A stretch of DNA of 64,000 nt from Colias croceus (Eukaryota > Arthropoda > Insecta > Lepidoptera > Pieridae), in contig NC_059554.1 in NCBI RefSeq assembly GCF_905220415.1, forward strand, positions 4,985,001-5,049,000. Reading direction: 5' to 3'. The notes under the pieces were generated by a model that was not told where the DNA came from, made no database searches, and worked only from the letters and a program-made list of their open reading frames with translations. A program made the position numbers and the translations under genes. This document shows, piece by piece, positions 46,601-58,775 of this stretch; within the stretch, counting starts at the first letter, position 1, and each line of letters begins with the position of its first letter.

Positions 46601-48184
46601 CTACAATAGATAATATACATACACATCGAATAATATATAACATTAGCGACATCGAAACACAACAGCCAAGGATAGCAGAGGCTGCGCCCTAAAGGGTACG
46701 GGGGGCTTAGGGTCAAACCGAGTTAGGGGCTACCCAGGACACTTCCGCAATACCCCTCACTCCCTCGCATCGAGAACACCTCTCTCACAGATGGTCACAA
46801 ATAATTATAACCAATGGAATAAATCAACATAAATATTTGGGGACTATCGGGGGAAACAAAATTTTACGGAAAATGAAACACGTCTGATATAACGAAACCG
46901 CATCTATATGTTCAACACAGTTTCAATTCTCCACAAAGATAATTTATTGTTACATTTTTTCATTTTGAATGGACTTTAAAGTTGTTTATCTGAAACTATG
47001 AACTTCACAAATATTAAATAAAATTAAGATCTATTCATTATTTAATTATTACTTGGAAGGTATTCTCGACATTTCATGCCATTTTTGCTGCCATTATACA
47101 ATTTCAAATGGAAATGTATTCAAGTTAATTTTGAGTTAACAATGGCAGATATAATAAATTCATTATTTTTTTATAAAAACGAATATAAGAGCACGAAAGA
47201 AACCTACCTCCTCGCATAGCTGCATCATACGGCGCGTCGACTCCAGAGACTGAAATTGAGATAAAAGCATATTAGTAACATAATATAAATACAGGTCCAG
47301 CGCAAGTAGCTTTCACATACATAGTTATTCAGGTGATGAGCCGTCTTTGCTCTGCCAATCTATAATTGTACCCAACAGGAAATCGGATCCAGAGGTTCCA
47401 AAACAAAGCAAATGCAAATTTTGACATAATCCTTTTAGGATGTTGGCAAATAAGTAATATCAAATTAAAATGTCATAACAATTATTACCTACTGAATAGG
47501 TACTGTACTTTTTGAAGAAGGAAATAAGTCGACGCGGCTTGCTGTGTCTATTAATCCAAAATCCATCTTTGCAGATTTGTTGCCGAACTGGAATTGTGTT
47601 TGGGAGATCCCATGAGACATGGAATATTAGGATAGGAATAGAATAGTTAGGAGACATTAGTTCCAGCCACGAACTCATCTAATAAAATATTTTAAATATT
47701 CTTTTACTGCGTAGTTCTGCATAGCAATTATCCCGTTGCTCGGGTAACCCAATTATCGTTGAAGCAAACTTAACTCCCACGTGAAACTTTGCACTTGTAC
47801 TTCTTTATGAAACTCAATACACTGATTAAATTGAAATTATATATATTCGAGCGTAGATTCCCATAAAATATTTTTATAGGTTAGAGCAAATCTTAAATAT
47901 GATATTTACAGATATTTAATTCCAGATAATCCTTAATAGTACTTAAACTTTGACCTTTGTTTTTACATAACAATGTCCTGTGATTTATAAATGAAGAAAT
48001 GTCAGATTTTTATAGAATTTTGCAGTAGGTTAAAGGTGCACGGGCAGGGAAGGTGGTTTAGCATTATATAGCAGTCAGTATTCATACAAACCTCATCAGT
48101 AACTTGGCCTGCTTTTAATTGGAGCTGTTCTAGCTCGCTGCGCGGCGCGCCATTTTCGGCGGGGGGTGGTACGGCGGCAGGCAT
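37596..48184 (-). CDS. Snap25: SNAP-25, synaptosomal-associated protein, with alternative exons
   Basis: Q-SNARE that supplies two helices to the synaptic fusion complex with syntaxin and synaptobrevin; anchored by palmitoylation. Exons: 1, 48092-48184 (MPAAVPPPAE...); 2, 47208-47249 (SLESTRRMMQLCEE); 3, one of three 49-nt copies; 4, 42387-42504; 5, 42005-42133; 6, 41611-41755; 7, one of two copies. All phases fit, giving 212 or 213 aa, the size of fly SNAP-25. SN1 runs through exons 1-4. Exon 4 ends with the palmitoylation cluster CCGICVLPC. Exon 5 is the linker (KEDDGTWKGNDDGKVV). Exon 6 starts SN2 (ITNDAREDEMEENM ... NRQIDRINRK). An acceptor directly before the ATG (TTTGCAG) shows that a 5' UTR exon lies further upstream. 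Confidence 0.96.
37662..39928. other. Between the two Snap25 terminal exons
   Basis: AT-rich; would be 3' UTR for the exon 7a form and intron for the 7b form. A truncated Helitron-like 5' end is at about 38820-38950 (agatataataaatgcgaaag). An ACGT/GTGCGTGC-rich patch lies at 39755-39800. Confidence 0.5.
39929..39991 (-). CDS. Snap25: Snap25 terminal exon 7a (proximal)
   Basis: Acceptor TATCGTAG, then codons for GESNETRIKV ANQRAHELLK and TAA; phase 0. Close to the fly C-terminus. It is GC-richer than the distal copy and is followed by a GT/CA-rich tract (39890-39920) in the transcript. Confidence 0.93.
   Translation of the reverse strand, partial: GESNETRIKVANQRAHELLK
39992..41610. other. 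Snap25 intron 6
   Basis: AT-rich; no further copy of the terminal exon and no other coding segment was found by eye. Confidence 0.5.
42600..42800 (-). promoter_or_regulatory. Structured patch in the intron between Snap25 exons 3c and 4
   Basis: Imperfect inverted arms aataaccgggataagtgtag (42641-42660) and cctacactcgccccggtta (42771-42789) enclose a second cgggataagtgta (about 42673) and a 25-bp direct repeat, atcgcggaagaaaattcaa (42714 and 42741). Such folding elements next to an exon cluster could act in exon choice. That role is a guess from position and structure. Confidence 0.35.
43250..43298 (-). CDS. Snap25: Snap25 alternative exon 3c
   Basis: 49 nt, acceptor TTGTAG, donor GTAAGC. 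Codes for SHEVGMKTLVMLDEQG plus the first base of Glu. Closest to vertebrate SKDAGIRTLVMLDEQG in its second half. Keeps Ser, Gly, Thr, Leu and Gln at the layer positions equivalent to human 39, 43, 46, 50 and 53. Confidence 0.9.
43340..43690. other. CpG-rich patches beside Snap25 exon 3c
   Basis: GC-rich islands at 43343-43410 (gcgcgcgcgcgggctgcgct), 43482-43520 and 43645-43690 interrupt an otherwise AT-rich intron, just on the transcript-upstream side of exon 3c. The frames inside them are not credible genes. Confidence 0.5.
44203..44251 (-). CDS. Snap25: Snap25 alternative exon 3b
   Basis: 49 nt, acceptor TATGTATAG, donor GTAAGA. Codes for SEDAGGQALHMLSHQG plus the first base of Glu. The most diverged copy: Ile44 to Gly, Val48 to His, Asp-Glu to Ser-His, but the zero-layer Gln and the Gly and Leu layer positions are kept. 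An intact frame and splice sites argue for use. Confidence 0.85.
44300..44600. other. CpG island-like block beside Snap25 exon 3b
   Basis: About 300 bp of strongly GC- and CpG-rich sequence (e.g. gcggcggcgtggcgagcggc) on the transcript-upstream side of exon 3b. It gives long open frames in several phases, which is a composition effect. It might be an internal promoter or a splicing-regulatory structure (inference). Confidence 0.5.
45196..45244 (-). CDS. Snap25: Snap25 alternative exon 3a
   Basis: 49 nt, acceptor GGTTTAG, donor GTGAGT. Codes for SKEAGIRTLVALDDQG plus the first base of Glu. Nearly identical to the standard insect and vertebrate sequence, so this is the likely default copy. First of the three in transcript order. 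Confidence 0.95.
45245..47207. other. Snap25 intron 2
   Basis: About 2 kb, AT-rich; no fourth copy of exon 3 and no mobile element recognised by eye. Confidence 0.4.
47250..48091. other. Snap25 intron 1 (coding part)
   Basis: AT-rich; nothing recognisable. Confidence 0.4.
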
Positions 48185-48185
48185 C

Positions 48186-51100
48186 CTGCAAAAAATTATT
48201 TTTATTTAAACAACAAATAGCTAATGAAAATATTTTCAAACGCTTATTTAATGAACGCTTGATTAAGGACCTCTTTTGCCATAGATATAGATGAAACCTT
48301 TGAAATTATAGTCGATACTAAAATTTTTATTCAATAGTATTATTGGTGTTATATTTGAAATTATTATTCTACCTACTATATCGGCACGAGTTATGTGAGA
48401 AAGGTTGAGATCTAAAATATCTTCCAAGGTCACTTGCTTAAAATGAATAAAGTTAAAATTTTGGGACATGGAAAATGAGAACGAATGAAATTGGAAACAG
48501 AGATTTGATTATTTTGCAAGGTTGCGATTACATTAAATTAAAGACCATAATAAACGTGATGAATCAAGTTCGTTTGTATGACAACATCAAGTATTACGCA
48601 TACACCATTGTAATTGCTGCTACAATGTAGAATTTACATATTTTTTGTTCTGTGATTCATTGAATCATAATTTGCATCGGTTTTGGCTGTTTTTTTTCTA
48701 AGGCTCTTAATTTCAATGCATCTTGATAACGAATAACCTCAAATATTTAATGGTCACAACACGGAAACGTCGTTATATTGAGAAGTCTTAGTAGGTATGT
48801 ATTTATATTTACAACATAAAATAAATAATATAATACAAATTAAATGTGACAATTATTTTACCTTATGAGTAATAGGGTACAAATAATTGTCACATTTAAT
48901 TTTTATAGTATAAAATTATATTTTAAACTGATAGGTTGGTAAATGAAGGGTAAACGTATAGAAACGATAAAAATATGTAGAAGATAAAAAGAAGCTATGT
49001 CAAGAAAATGTTTATTTTAGTTTAATAATGAAGATGGAGACAAACAATAGAATGGAGAAAAATATAAATTCTCGACACTATGAAAATCAAATATGAAAAT
49101 GTTCAATGCAGAAATCCTAGAAATTAACTTGCACTGAAGAAGACAGTTTCATTATGCTTCAAGCATTTTGCTAACAAAACGTGATTGTGAACTTGGTAAA
49201 CATAAATAAACGGGGTGGCACTACGTCATGACCTTGAACGTTGGCTAACAAAGAGGGGGTTGATACGCTACAGCCCTGCTCGCACCCTCGTTGAACGGAA
49301 ATATTCGCGGATCATGATAATACGTTTGATTTCCACGTGTCATTATAGAGGGTTTGCATTACGTAACATTGCAGCTATATTTAGGTTATCGTTTATATTA
49401 ATTCTTTCGGGTGTGCGAAAGCGCCTCCCGGCCAGTTTAGATCCTTAGTAGAAAGTGGCCTATGTATCGTTACATTATTGCCACCATAAATTATAACCTT
49501 AAATTTAGACCTACAATATCTTCATTCCACATTATTGACTTAAATTTTTTTTTACTATTACTTCAAGATTGTGTACCATTTATGAGTAATCTTAACTTTT
49601 TTTTTGTATATTCATAAATTGAACTTTTCATAAGTATTTTCTATTCAATTGTTCAATTCCATCGAGAATAATATTGTATTATTTTCGTGACAAGAACGTG
49701 TTCAAAGCTAACAATGCCGCTCGTAAATCATTTTAAGAAAGGGAAAGTACTGTAAGATTTACGAAAACAAGCTGAAAAGTGTTTGCTCGTAAAATTTTCA
49801 ACCAACATGCGATGGCGTGCTCTCGCGACCCGACCTTTGAATTTTAATGAGCGTGTCAGTGGCTGTGCCTGGCTTACAAACAGCTTTAATATTAAATAAT
49901 GTTGTCCTTTAATTAACTTTGTTTGGTTTTAATTTATTAGATCTTTACCAGAGGATCCATTGTTAAGAATTTTGTCTGGAGGAGCTTATTTGGGAAGTTT
50001 ATTTATGGCAATTGCTAAGTGACAGAAACAAGATATTCAGTGGGACATGCATAATGTTAGACAATTTGGAAAAGATTTAATTAAATGTTCTTAAACTATG
50101 ATCGCCTATGCAGGCCTACGCCCATAGGCATTTAATATAATTAACGAAAAGGGGAAAGGCCACAGTAAAGCAGGAACAAAATTAGCTAAGAACAAAGTTA
50201 TTTACGACGAAGTTAATAAACGGCTGACCTATTACAGTAAAAGGTCTGGAAAAGTCTAGCCTGTTAATATTTGCATATTCTTAGGAAGTGGGCACAGTGG
50301 CATTTCAAGAGATAGGGGCACACGAGCAGCTCAGCAAAATCAATAGACGCGCGCACGGCCTCCATAGCCGTTACACCCCTGCCCCCAACCTCTTGCTACT
50401 TTAACTTGTTCAACGTTCAACCTTTCATGCACCGGTTATTAATAAAATATTATGTACATTCTATTTCAGGTGTTATCAAATATTTTACGGCCAAAACGTA
50501 TGACGTTATAATGACGGTTTTATCGAAGTATAGCCGCCTGAGCAACTTAATATAAAATTATATTGAATTTACGTTTAAGCAGGTGGTTGGTTACTTTACA
50601 TTTTAGAAGATTGTCATGTACAGTATGATATACTAGTTATGAAAAATAAATCTGATAAGATTTTACTATTGACCATAGCCATACTAGAGTATGGTCACAT
50701 GGTCACGTGTTAGGTAACAATTTAATCTATGGACTTAAAACCTCCACAAATAATTTGATTTTCCAGCATAATTATTATCCTTACGTTATTTTAATTATGA
50801 GACAATTAAACCCTTCTCCTATAAATGCTTTCAAACAATTTAAGAATATCCACGGTTCTAGATATCAGAATACAAAAGAAGAATAAATTCTATATTTCTA
50901 ATTAAAATAACTCATAACTCAACATCAAAGGAGAGTTCTGATGATTAGATGTTTAGGCGTTTATCTGTATAGTACTTGATTGAAAAGGCAATACCTATGT
51001 ATTATTCGCCTGGATCTACGATACTGATTAAAATTTTATTCCGTTTACGTCAATTATGAAATTCTGGAATAGACTGAGAAATTCATTCACTTTATTATTT

Positions 51101-53186
51101 GTTCTTATCTTGTCCTATCATTAAAAAAAAATATTTAAGTACATTGATATGTTTTTATAATACCTTTAAGCACTGAATACAAATTCTATATGTAATTAAT
51201 TATGTGTAGACGAAGTGGGTGGGGGACATTTTTGTTAAGGAATACCGGCAAATTGCCAATGATCAAGTTTTTTCGCAAAAGGCAAAGTGATTGAAGACGC
51301 GTGAATAATATATTCACAAACATAATAGGTAGGTATACCTACCTTCATCAGCCTCATCCTTGCAGATCGGAATGTGGGTTGCCAAATTACTTACACGAGG
51401 TTCTTGACACGAATGGAACGGTATTTTATGATCGAGGTCGTACATGAGAAGTTGAATAGAAACAGTTCAGAAATATCAGTAGGTATTTCAATAATAAGGT
51501 CTGGGACGGGACAATAGCATTCGCTATGAAAAATAATTTAAAGTTATCTACAATTTGTAGAACGTTCAATGCTTCTATGATCGCAGCGGCTTGATCTCTC
51601 CAATAGAGTTCAATACACAAACAGATTTTCCACCTCACTGGAGGTATATTGCATATTACATTCTAGTCCCTAGTGGGTGGAAAATTGTTGTTCTATTATC
51701 AGTTTATGCACTTATAATCATACTTCACTGCGTTTTAATGATATCACGAGTATTCTATAATTTTATAACTTTGAAACATTTTACATTGTGTTGATTATTA
51801 GTGACACAAAAAATAGTCTGGAAAAGGTAGCTAATACAAAATATTCCATTATAATAAAGTTTGTTTTAGCTGAAATCATACTTTTTTTTCTTAACAATAC
51901 ATCGATGATACACCAGAACGCTAAACTATTTGCTAATACGCACGTAGTACCTACGTGCCTTAAAACGTAAAAACGTAAAATACTTCGATGGACTCATCCT
52001 GTGCAAAAAAACATAAAAATCTAACAACACAATCAACATAAAATGTCTGAAGACGATTGCAAATTGTCCCTAAACGTTGGCACCCCAATAAGCGTAACCC
52101 TGACCCATATAGGCATATCCCATAACTTTGCGAAAATGGGTGCAAACGCGGTCCCCGTGCTAGATTGGTCATGTGCCGCAAATGTGGTCATCACGCAAAC
52201 TGCGAAATGTGGCCTTCGAGGACACTCCCAAGTTTGTACCAAAATGAGGGTAAAAATCTTAAGTCTTTTAAATGGCGCTATGGTGTAAATTTTGGTCGAG
52301 CCCTTGGATAACAAGCATTTTTTTGTTATTTAAACAGTGGTAATTTTATTAAGAACTTAAGATAGACTTAAATAATAAATTGGATTATTCAGTATTATCT
52401 TGTATGAAGAAATTGATTACCACTTAGTAGTTATAAACTAATTAGTAATTATATTTATATTACCTCTATTATAATATATTATGTAGGTATAGATTGTTCT
52501 TTTTTCTGGCTCCTTTCTGGACCATTTCTCAAATAAATGAGACAAAGGTTAAAAAAGTTTGTGATAGTGATACAAAATTAATCAAAAATAATGCCTTTTC
52601 ATGAAATATAAAAGCAAATACACAAATGCATTCTGAAAATATAAAATATTGAAACTCTCAATAAAATTATTAAGTTCAAACTTCAAACTGTTTTGTTATT
52701 TCGAAGAAATTAAAACAGGAAAGTAAATCTCAGCTTATGCATATTATCACAATTATAACCTGATTAGTGCAGAGTTCTCGGCAAAACACCTCTGAGAATA
52801 TCATTTAAGCCAAGCAAACAACAGCATGTACAAAATACAAATCATGAATCATTTCTGTTACTTAGCTCATGATTAGCACCACACATGAGTCATATTTGAG
52901 GTGATACATAAAATCATACAGTTTAATTGAAATTCAAACTTTTAGTGCAATTATCAGCAAACCCTTCTTCTCTTTTATTTTTATGCACAAGAGGGTAGCG
53001 CTTGACCACAATGTTGCTTGATGTAAAACTCAATTATAGAAACCTTATTTCTGCAAGCACAGCGCACATCACTTTCTTAAATCACACTAATAGGAACTGT
53101 AGGTATAAAGATTAATAAGATACTATACTTATTGAATTTTAAAATATGATCATGATATTCTGTTTGTTTTTTTATGTATTCCTAAG
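48186..53186. other. Snap25 5' region, no coding exon recognised
   Basis: Must contain or lead to the Snap25 5' UTR exon(s), which I cannot place. It includes a perfect 22-bp hairpin at 48837-48902, GC-richer patches at 49210-49290 and 50310-50395, and overlapping short frames at 52033-52314 that I do not recognise. A degenerate LINE 3' patch lies at about 52990-53030. Confidence 0.35.
48837..48902. repeat. Perfect 22-bp inverted repeat, 22-nt loop
   Basis: Arms aaattaaatgtgacaattat plus tt (48837-48858) and the exact reverse complement (48881-48902). The size is in the range of a microRNA precursor, but AT-rich perfect hairpins are also left by small foldback elements. Confidence 0.8.
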
Positions 53187-53345
53187 AGCCAGCGCACACA
53201 AGCAACTTTGTCACCGCAACTATTTTGTCTCTCCCATCAATTTGTATGGAGAGTTGCGCCGCTACGTGCGCGCACTTTCATACTAGCCCCATGGAGGGAG
53301 AGACAAAATAGTTGCAGAGACAAAGTTGCTCGTGCGCGCTGGCTC
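53187..53345. mobile_element. Foldback MITE, about 160 bp
   Basis: Ends agagccagcgca and its inverse tgcgcgctggctct. The arms run about 52 bp with few mismatches (gcaactttgtc, gcaactattttgtctctccc). Only about 50 bp separates the arms. No coding capacity. Confidence 0.85.
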
Positions 53346-55887
53346 TTATTTGTGAAAATGGAATTTAATTTATATTTTAATTTAATTTACTTGATCAATA
53401 GTTAAATAGTATTTTATGTTATTTTAGTGAAACCTGGGTTGTCTCTCATAGTAGTCAATAATGTATTCAACTTAATTATAGCGAAAAAACAACTAACATT
53501 TAATTACAATAATTAATATTCATTTCTTTAGTAAAATATTATGTACATTACCCAAGTTACACTGAACACTCCCATTTATTAACCAATTTGTGAAATCAAT
53601 ATTTCTTTAAATAGGTATCCTTTTAAATTGATTTGTTGTACATACCTATATTTTTAGATTTGTAATTTGAATGGAACTTACTTGGGTAATAAAGGCTCCA
53701 TTGTACAAACTTATTTATGTTAATATAATAATAATGATTCTCTCCTAGGTATCCTATTTGTTTGGTGAAATCAGCCACTCTAAAGACAGCACAGATAAAT
53801 AAATGTTTTCAGTACTGTCAGTTTCAGGAAAATATTGCTATGTAAAAATATAGTAGGAATATTGTGATTGATAAATAAAATAAATATGATAATTTACTAA
53901 CTATTACACCTGCTCTGCCTTAAATATTTTGAGATGCTTCTATTCTAATAATATGTGTGTATTTAATTTTTTCACTTCAGGAAAATAAACAATGACCATA
54001 CTTTATATGTGTGTTGTAAAATGATCAACATAATATCAGCCATACCTATGATAATTTATTAGGTAGGTGCATAATTTTATTCTTTCAGGCCTACAGTAAA
54101 TGCCTTTATTAGGAATATTTTTAATAATAATAATTCTATATTCTAAAATTTTGTATGTTTTCTTGTTATCAGTTTTTACTGAGTATCAGTGTATCTATTT
54201 TTAGTAAAAAATTAAATAAAACCAAATAAATTATTACAACAATTGCTTTGGGATTCGCCCTTTTAATTATTATCTGATGATTTTTGAAGAGAAATAGATG
54301 TATGACGTCATATGATAAAACTTTTAATGATATCATACAAGCGATTACTAATTTTAGTTCCTTGTTTGAGGAATATTCTCTTTTTATTTAATTTCTGCTA
54401 CTATTAAAGGATTCTTATATTAAGTATTGACCTACATATTACATTCGTTAATTAGAATTGATGTTTGAAGACATGGTAAATGGGAGTGTAAATTTAATGT
54501 CTACAGCGCCACTTACTTGTTTTTTTATTGTAAGTATGCAGAAATTCCTTCAAAATCCTGTGAAGACCACTGAGTACCTACACAATAAGCACTTAACAGA
54601 ACACAAAGATTAAATGAAAGACTTTCTCTTCTTTGGAGCAGGAGTGTTGGTCGATTGAGTCGATGAGGTTAGCCACAGAAATGCGCAATGTTTTGACTAT
54701 GCGCATTAAAATCCGAACTCGATTGTCATGCGCGCTATGATATTACGTATTTGTTATTATAAATACAAAATTTCATTTAAATTTTACGTTGTAAAAATTA
54801 TTTTCAGTGATTAATTCCGAAAAAGTAGGCAGCTCAGCTTTATTTACATTTCACATTCAGCTGACAAAAAACCTAAATAACGTAAAAGTGACATCTGTCG
54901 ATGTCTAACAAGAACAAAATTATTGCTATAGTGACATCTATAATTTAAACATTTGAAGCATTGTTTGAATTTGAAAAATTTTGATTTGTTTCTGTTTCTG
55001 CTATTTGACAACAGATGGTATTTAAAATAAAAGGAAAATAATAAAAGATTTAAACGTGGTCCTCGGACAGAATAATCATTGTAATTTACGATTAAAGAAA
55101 AAAGAAATACAGATTTATTAGCTTCTTGTAATAAATATTAAATTATTTTTTTTGTTGGTAACTACAGCCACTCAATACATCTTTTACACGTGTAGCCATA
55201 GTGAAAAAAACATTAAAATCGGTCCAGTAGGTACTTCTGGAGCCTGACCTTAGAGTATGTATTAGCTAGCTCGCTAATACATACTCTAAAGTTCATCATA
55301 TAACGGCTTAAGTAAGTAGGCATCCTTAAATAATTATGTAAGTCTTCCTACTCTTCACGTAACTCCCTCACCAAAACGTGGGGTAACCGCTCTCCTTTTG
55401 TATGCCAGTTTTTCACCCTCTTTTGCCGATTTCGTCTTCTTTTAGTTTTATGAAAATAATGTAATATAATGTATATGAATGAATATAATATAATTGAATA
55501 TTGGCGAAGGTATCTTTGAATCACGCCAAGGAAGTTTCACTCCTGACGCGTGCTATCGGCGCTCACGCTCTTTTTTGTAAAGTACCCTCAAATAATAGTA
55601 AAAACGAAAATGTCCTTCAATTTTTGAGCATTTATATTGTTAGAATTCTATTTATTTAAAAATATGTGCTGGTTATTTGGTATTTAATTTCTGAATAACA
55701 CAAAATTTCCTCCGTTGATGACATAGAGATATTCGATATCGGTGACACGTGTGGTGACACACGAGAAGCACAGCTACTGACCTGTGACCATTCAAGCTCT
55801 ACGTGTGTCACCGACGTCGAGACGTCTATCACCTGCTGACAAACAAAAAAAGTATCTCCTGTCGTACCTACCTACCTGTATTTAAAA
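53346..55887. other. Intergenic, no gene seen
   Basis: AT-rich. Contains a perfect 16-bp hairpin at 55251-55288 and fragments of interspersed repeats at 55190-55250 and about 55500-55570. No coding segment recognised. Confidence 0.35.
55251..55288. repeat. Perfect 16-bp inverted repeat, 6-nt loop
   Basis: tagagtatgtattagc (55251-55266), loop tagctc, gctaatacatactcta (55273-55288). Confidence 0.85.
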
Positions 55888-56132
55888 CTAGCTTTCCACC
55901 CGCAGCTTCGCCCGCGCAGTAAAGAAAAACCCGCATAGTTCCCGTTCCCGTGGGATGTTCCGGGATTAATCTATCCTATTTCCCGGGGTAAAAAGTAGCC
56001 TATGTCCTTTCTCAGGTATCAAAATATCTCTATACCAAATTTCATGCAAATTGGTTCAGTAGTTAAGGCGTGATTGAGTAACAGACAGACAGACAGACAG
56101 AGTTACTTTCGCATTCATAATATTAGTATGGA
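55888..56132 (-). mobile_element. Helitron-like element, complete
   Basis: Plus strand A|CTAGCTTTCCACCCG ... cagacagacagacagag ... attagtatgga|T. In element sense TCCATACTAATATTATGAA to CTAG|T with a (CTGT)n near the 5' end. The cleanest example in the window. Confidence 0.9.
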
Positions 56133-56800
56133 TTTTACTAACTAGTTACCCAACTATAAAAATTACTTTGAAAAAATGAATTTTAGATACTTATTATCAT
56201 AGTCCTAGCAAGTACTTCAAAATATTATATAGTGATGAATCTATCGTTGAGTGGAATTAGGAATAACGACGGTTCATCTTACCATCAGAATTCAGATAAG
56301 ATAATTACCTATTTGTTGCTAGCCGCTAGACGGCTAGCGGCTTCTTGGAAGATAACGTTCTAAAAATGTATTAGATTGATGCCTCGGTAGGTATACATAC
56401 ATATATATATATATATATAGGTACCTACTATACTTATAGTTAATAGTGTAAGGTTTTCTAAAAAAAATCCTAAGCATTTTTCTGAATAGCTTTTAATTTT
56501 TATTTATTTAATTACATAGCTACATAATTATATAACATAATACATAATTTGCATCCTGTTTGCAGACAAACGAAGGTCAACCTTATTTAGGATCCTTTTC
56601 AGCTGAAATATGCCTACTTACATATTTTTATGCATACAGAATCATGTAAACATGATAGATCAATGAATGAATTTATATTAAGGCTATAATTACGTATAAT
56701 ATAATTAATTATACAATACGTCATGTATATAATATATTACGAGAAAAAAAAATAAAAAAATAGATAACATAGGTATTTTATGTGTTTTCTTTTTTACATA
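56133..56800. other. Intergenic, nothing but simple repeats
   Basis: AT-rich; (AT)n at 56399-56420 and an 8-bp hairpin gccgctag/ctagcggc at about 56323-56342. No gene. Confidence 0.4.
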
Positions 56801-56808
56801 GCTACAAT

Positions 56809-58094
56809 CACAGAACAGTAAGAACATAATAGAAGTGCGATGTGGGCGTGGCCCACGTGTCACTAGTAAGGTAAGATCACCTAACTCGCTCTCAGTTGTG
56901 CGCAGAAAAATATTCGAGTCGGTTGTCAACTGTCAAACCTTATTTCCATATTTATTCATTATTTAGAGCGTGTTGTTCGGTATTAGAGTGGAAAAATGAT
57001 AGCAGACGAAATAATATCAGCAATCGAGGCATTTCATACCATCGGTAAGTCTTATTTTAATTTATTTTAAATATATTTTATGTTACAACTTCGCTTGTCG
57101 TAATTTGTCAAACATTTATAAAAATATTAAGTCAAAATGAACCTTAATCCATAAGAAATAAGTACTAATATAGATTGAACAGCAAACAAGACTTTCTGGA
57201 ATATTATTGCAATAAACAAACGAATGTCGGTTTAGTGATGGTTGTAGCGCATATCGACAGTATCGATACTTTAGAAAAGACAAACATTATAAATATTAAA
57301 TTTTATTCTATTTTTCCTTAGCTTTCATTTGTTCTATTTATTTATAGATTTTCGAAAGAGCCTAATTTAAAAGAGAAATGGATAACTGGATGCCGAACAG
57401 CAATAAGCAGTCTAACAAAGGCCACCGATACATCAAACCTACGGCAGTTCCAAGATTTAAAATAATGCATATTTTCTGTTTGTTTTGTAAATATAGATTT
57501 ATACTATTCTATTCCGTTTTTTATTTAAATATAATAATATGAAAAGACGTACTTAGTAGTAATAAACATACTCCAAAATGTGACACCTATACTCCTGTAC
57601 TCATATAATAGAAAGAAAAAAAATGCACAAAAATATATTTATTTGTGAATTATCGATAACAAGGCTGACATCCCTTAGAGCATAGCATCAGGTTAATGTC
57701 AAGTTAATGTCATTAATTTAGAGTGACACAAATTTCAACCTTATCTTTATGTGTTGAGGTTCAAAGTTATATGTATTGAAAACCAACGCCCTCTGTTGTG
57801 GAATAGCTGAATGTTTTCGAATTTGGAATTTCTGAGCAAAGAGAAACAAAACAGCTAATATACCTAGGGATGTTATACTAAAATAAACCGTAACTTGGTT
57901 CGTTAGGGTACATATTGAAATGCTGAATTTATAACCTAAGTCAGTTTTTACTCAAATTAAGCTGTCCAATCAAAGGCATAGTTTACTTGTAGTGTACTGT
58001 ATAACTATCGGTTTAAATGTGTGGGTTTGGCGACACTGGTTTTCATACTAATTATGACATTATAGCACTTCTATTATGTTCTTACTGTTCTGTG
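56809..58094. repeat. 30-bp perfect inverted repeat pair flanking the small gene
   Basis: cacagaacagtaagaacata and the rest of a 30-bp match at 56809-56838 recur inverted at 58065-58094, 1.2 kb apart. They may be the ends of a mobile element or two insertions of the same repeat. Confidence 0.7.
56996..57465 (+). CDS. Possible small two-exon gene, 51 aa
   Basis: Exon 1, 56996-57044, reads MIADEIISAIEAFHTI with a perfect donor ATCG|GTAAGT. Exon 2, from acceptor GAAAG at 57358, reads PNLKEKWITGCRTAISSLTK, then ATDTSNLRQFQDLK and TAA at 57463-57465. The joined frame is 51 aa. If the earlier AG (TTTATAG, 12 nt upstream) is used, the protein would be only about 23 aa. I do not recognise the family. 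It has a promoter-like GC-richer stretch upstream (56845-56930) and lies between inverted repeats at 56809-56838 and 58065-58094. Confidence 0.35.
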
Positions 58095-58556
58095 GCTACA
58101 ATGTTGCAATGAGTTCGGATTTTCCAATTACTAAGTTCCATATTAAAATAGGCACATGCAAGATTAACTTATATACGTGTATTATTCTGCTGTAGATAAT
58201 GTTATCGTAATGATTTATTATAATAATCTTGCAGAAAGCCTTTAACGAAATATGCAAAATACTTTTTCAAAGGAAACTAAAATAACGACGTTACGTGTTG
58301 ATAAGAGCCGGAGTCGTTGATCGTTATTCTGTGTTCAAGGCTCATTTATTTAATACCTATTATTTTTCGGATTAAATAATCATATTTATATAATATTATT
58401 TTGTAGATTAAATAAAAATTCCTAAACAACGAAATCGTTATTTAGAATTTTTTATTGCATACATAGAAACTATAAATATAAAATATTACATACCTACATA
58501 GTATAATAAAATAACGGTTACTAGCGCTTGAACATTTGGTTCGTACTTATAAAACA
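57466..58556. other. Intergenic, no further gene seen
   Basis: AT-rich, apart from the inverted repeat copy at 58065-58094. Confidence 0.4.
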
Positions 58557-58775
58557 CTAGCTTTCCGCCTGCGGCTTCGCCCGCGTTTTCAAAGAAAAAC
58601 CCGCATAGTTCCCGTTCGTGTGGGATTTCCTGGATAAAACCTAGCCTAGGTTGCTCAATGAAGATGTAGCTTTCTAATGGTGAAAGAATTTTTGAAATCG
58701 GTTCAGTTTATGCGTGAAAACCATACATACATACATACACAATTACAAACCTTTCCTCTTTATAATAATATTATT
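58557..58775 (-). mobile_element. Helitron-like element
   Basis: A|CTAGCTTTCCGCCTGCGGC ... aaaacccgcatagttcccg ... (ATAC)n ... ctctttataataatatta. The 5' end is less clear. Confidence 0.78.

Noticed and set aside
48837..48902. Calling the perfect hairpin a microRNA gene
   Set aside because: No conservation or expression evidence is available; a MITE origin is equally likely.
52033..52314. Overlapping 81- and 93-aa frames on both strands
   Set aside because: No recognised domain, no splice or tail evidence; could be an old repeat or pseudogene but nothing supports a call.
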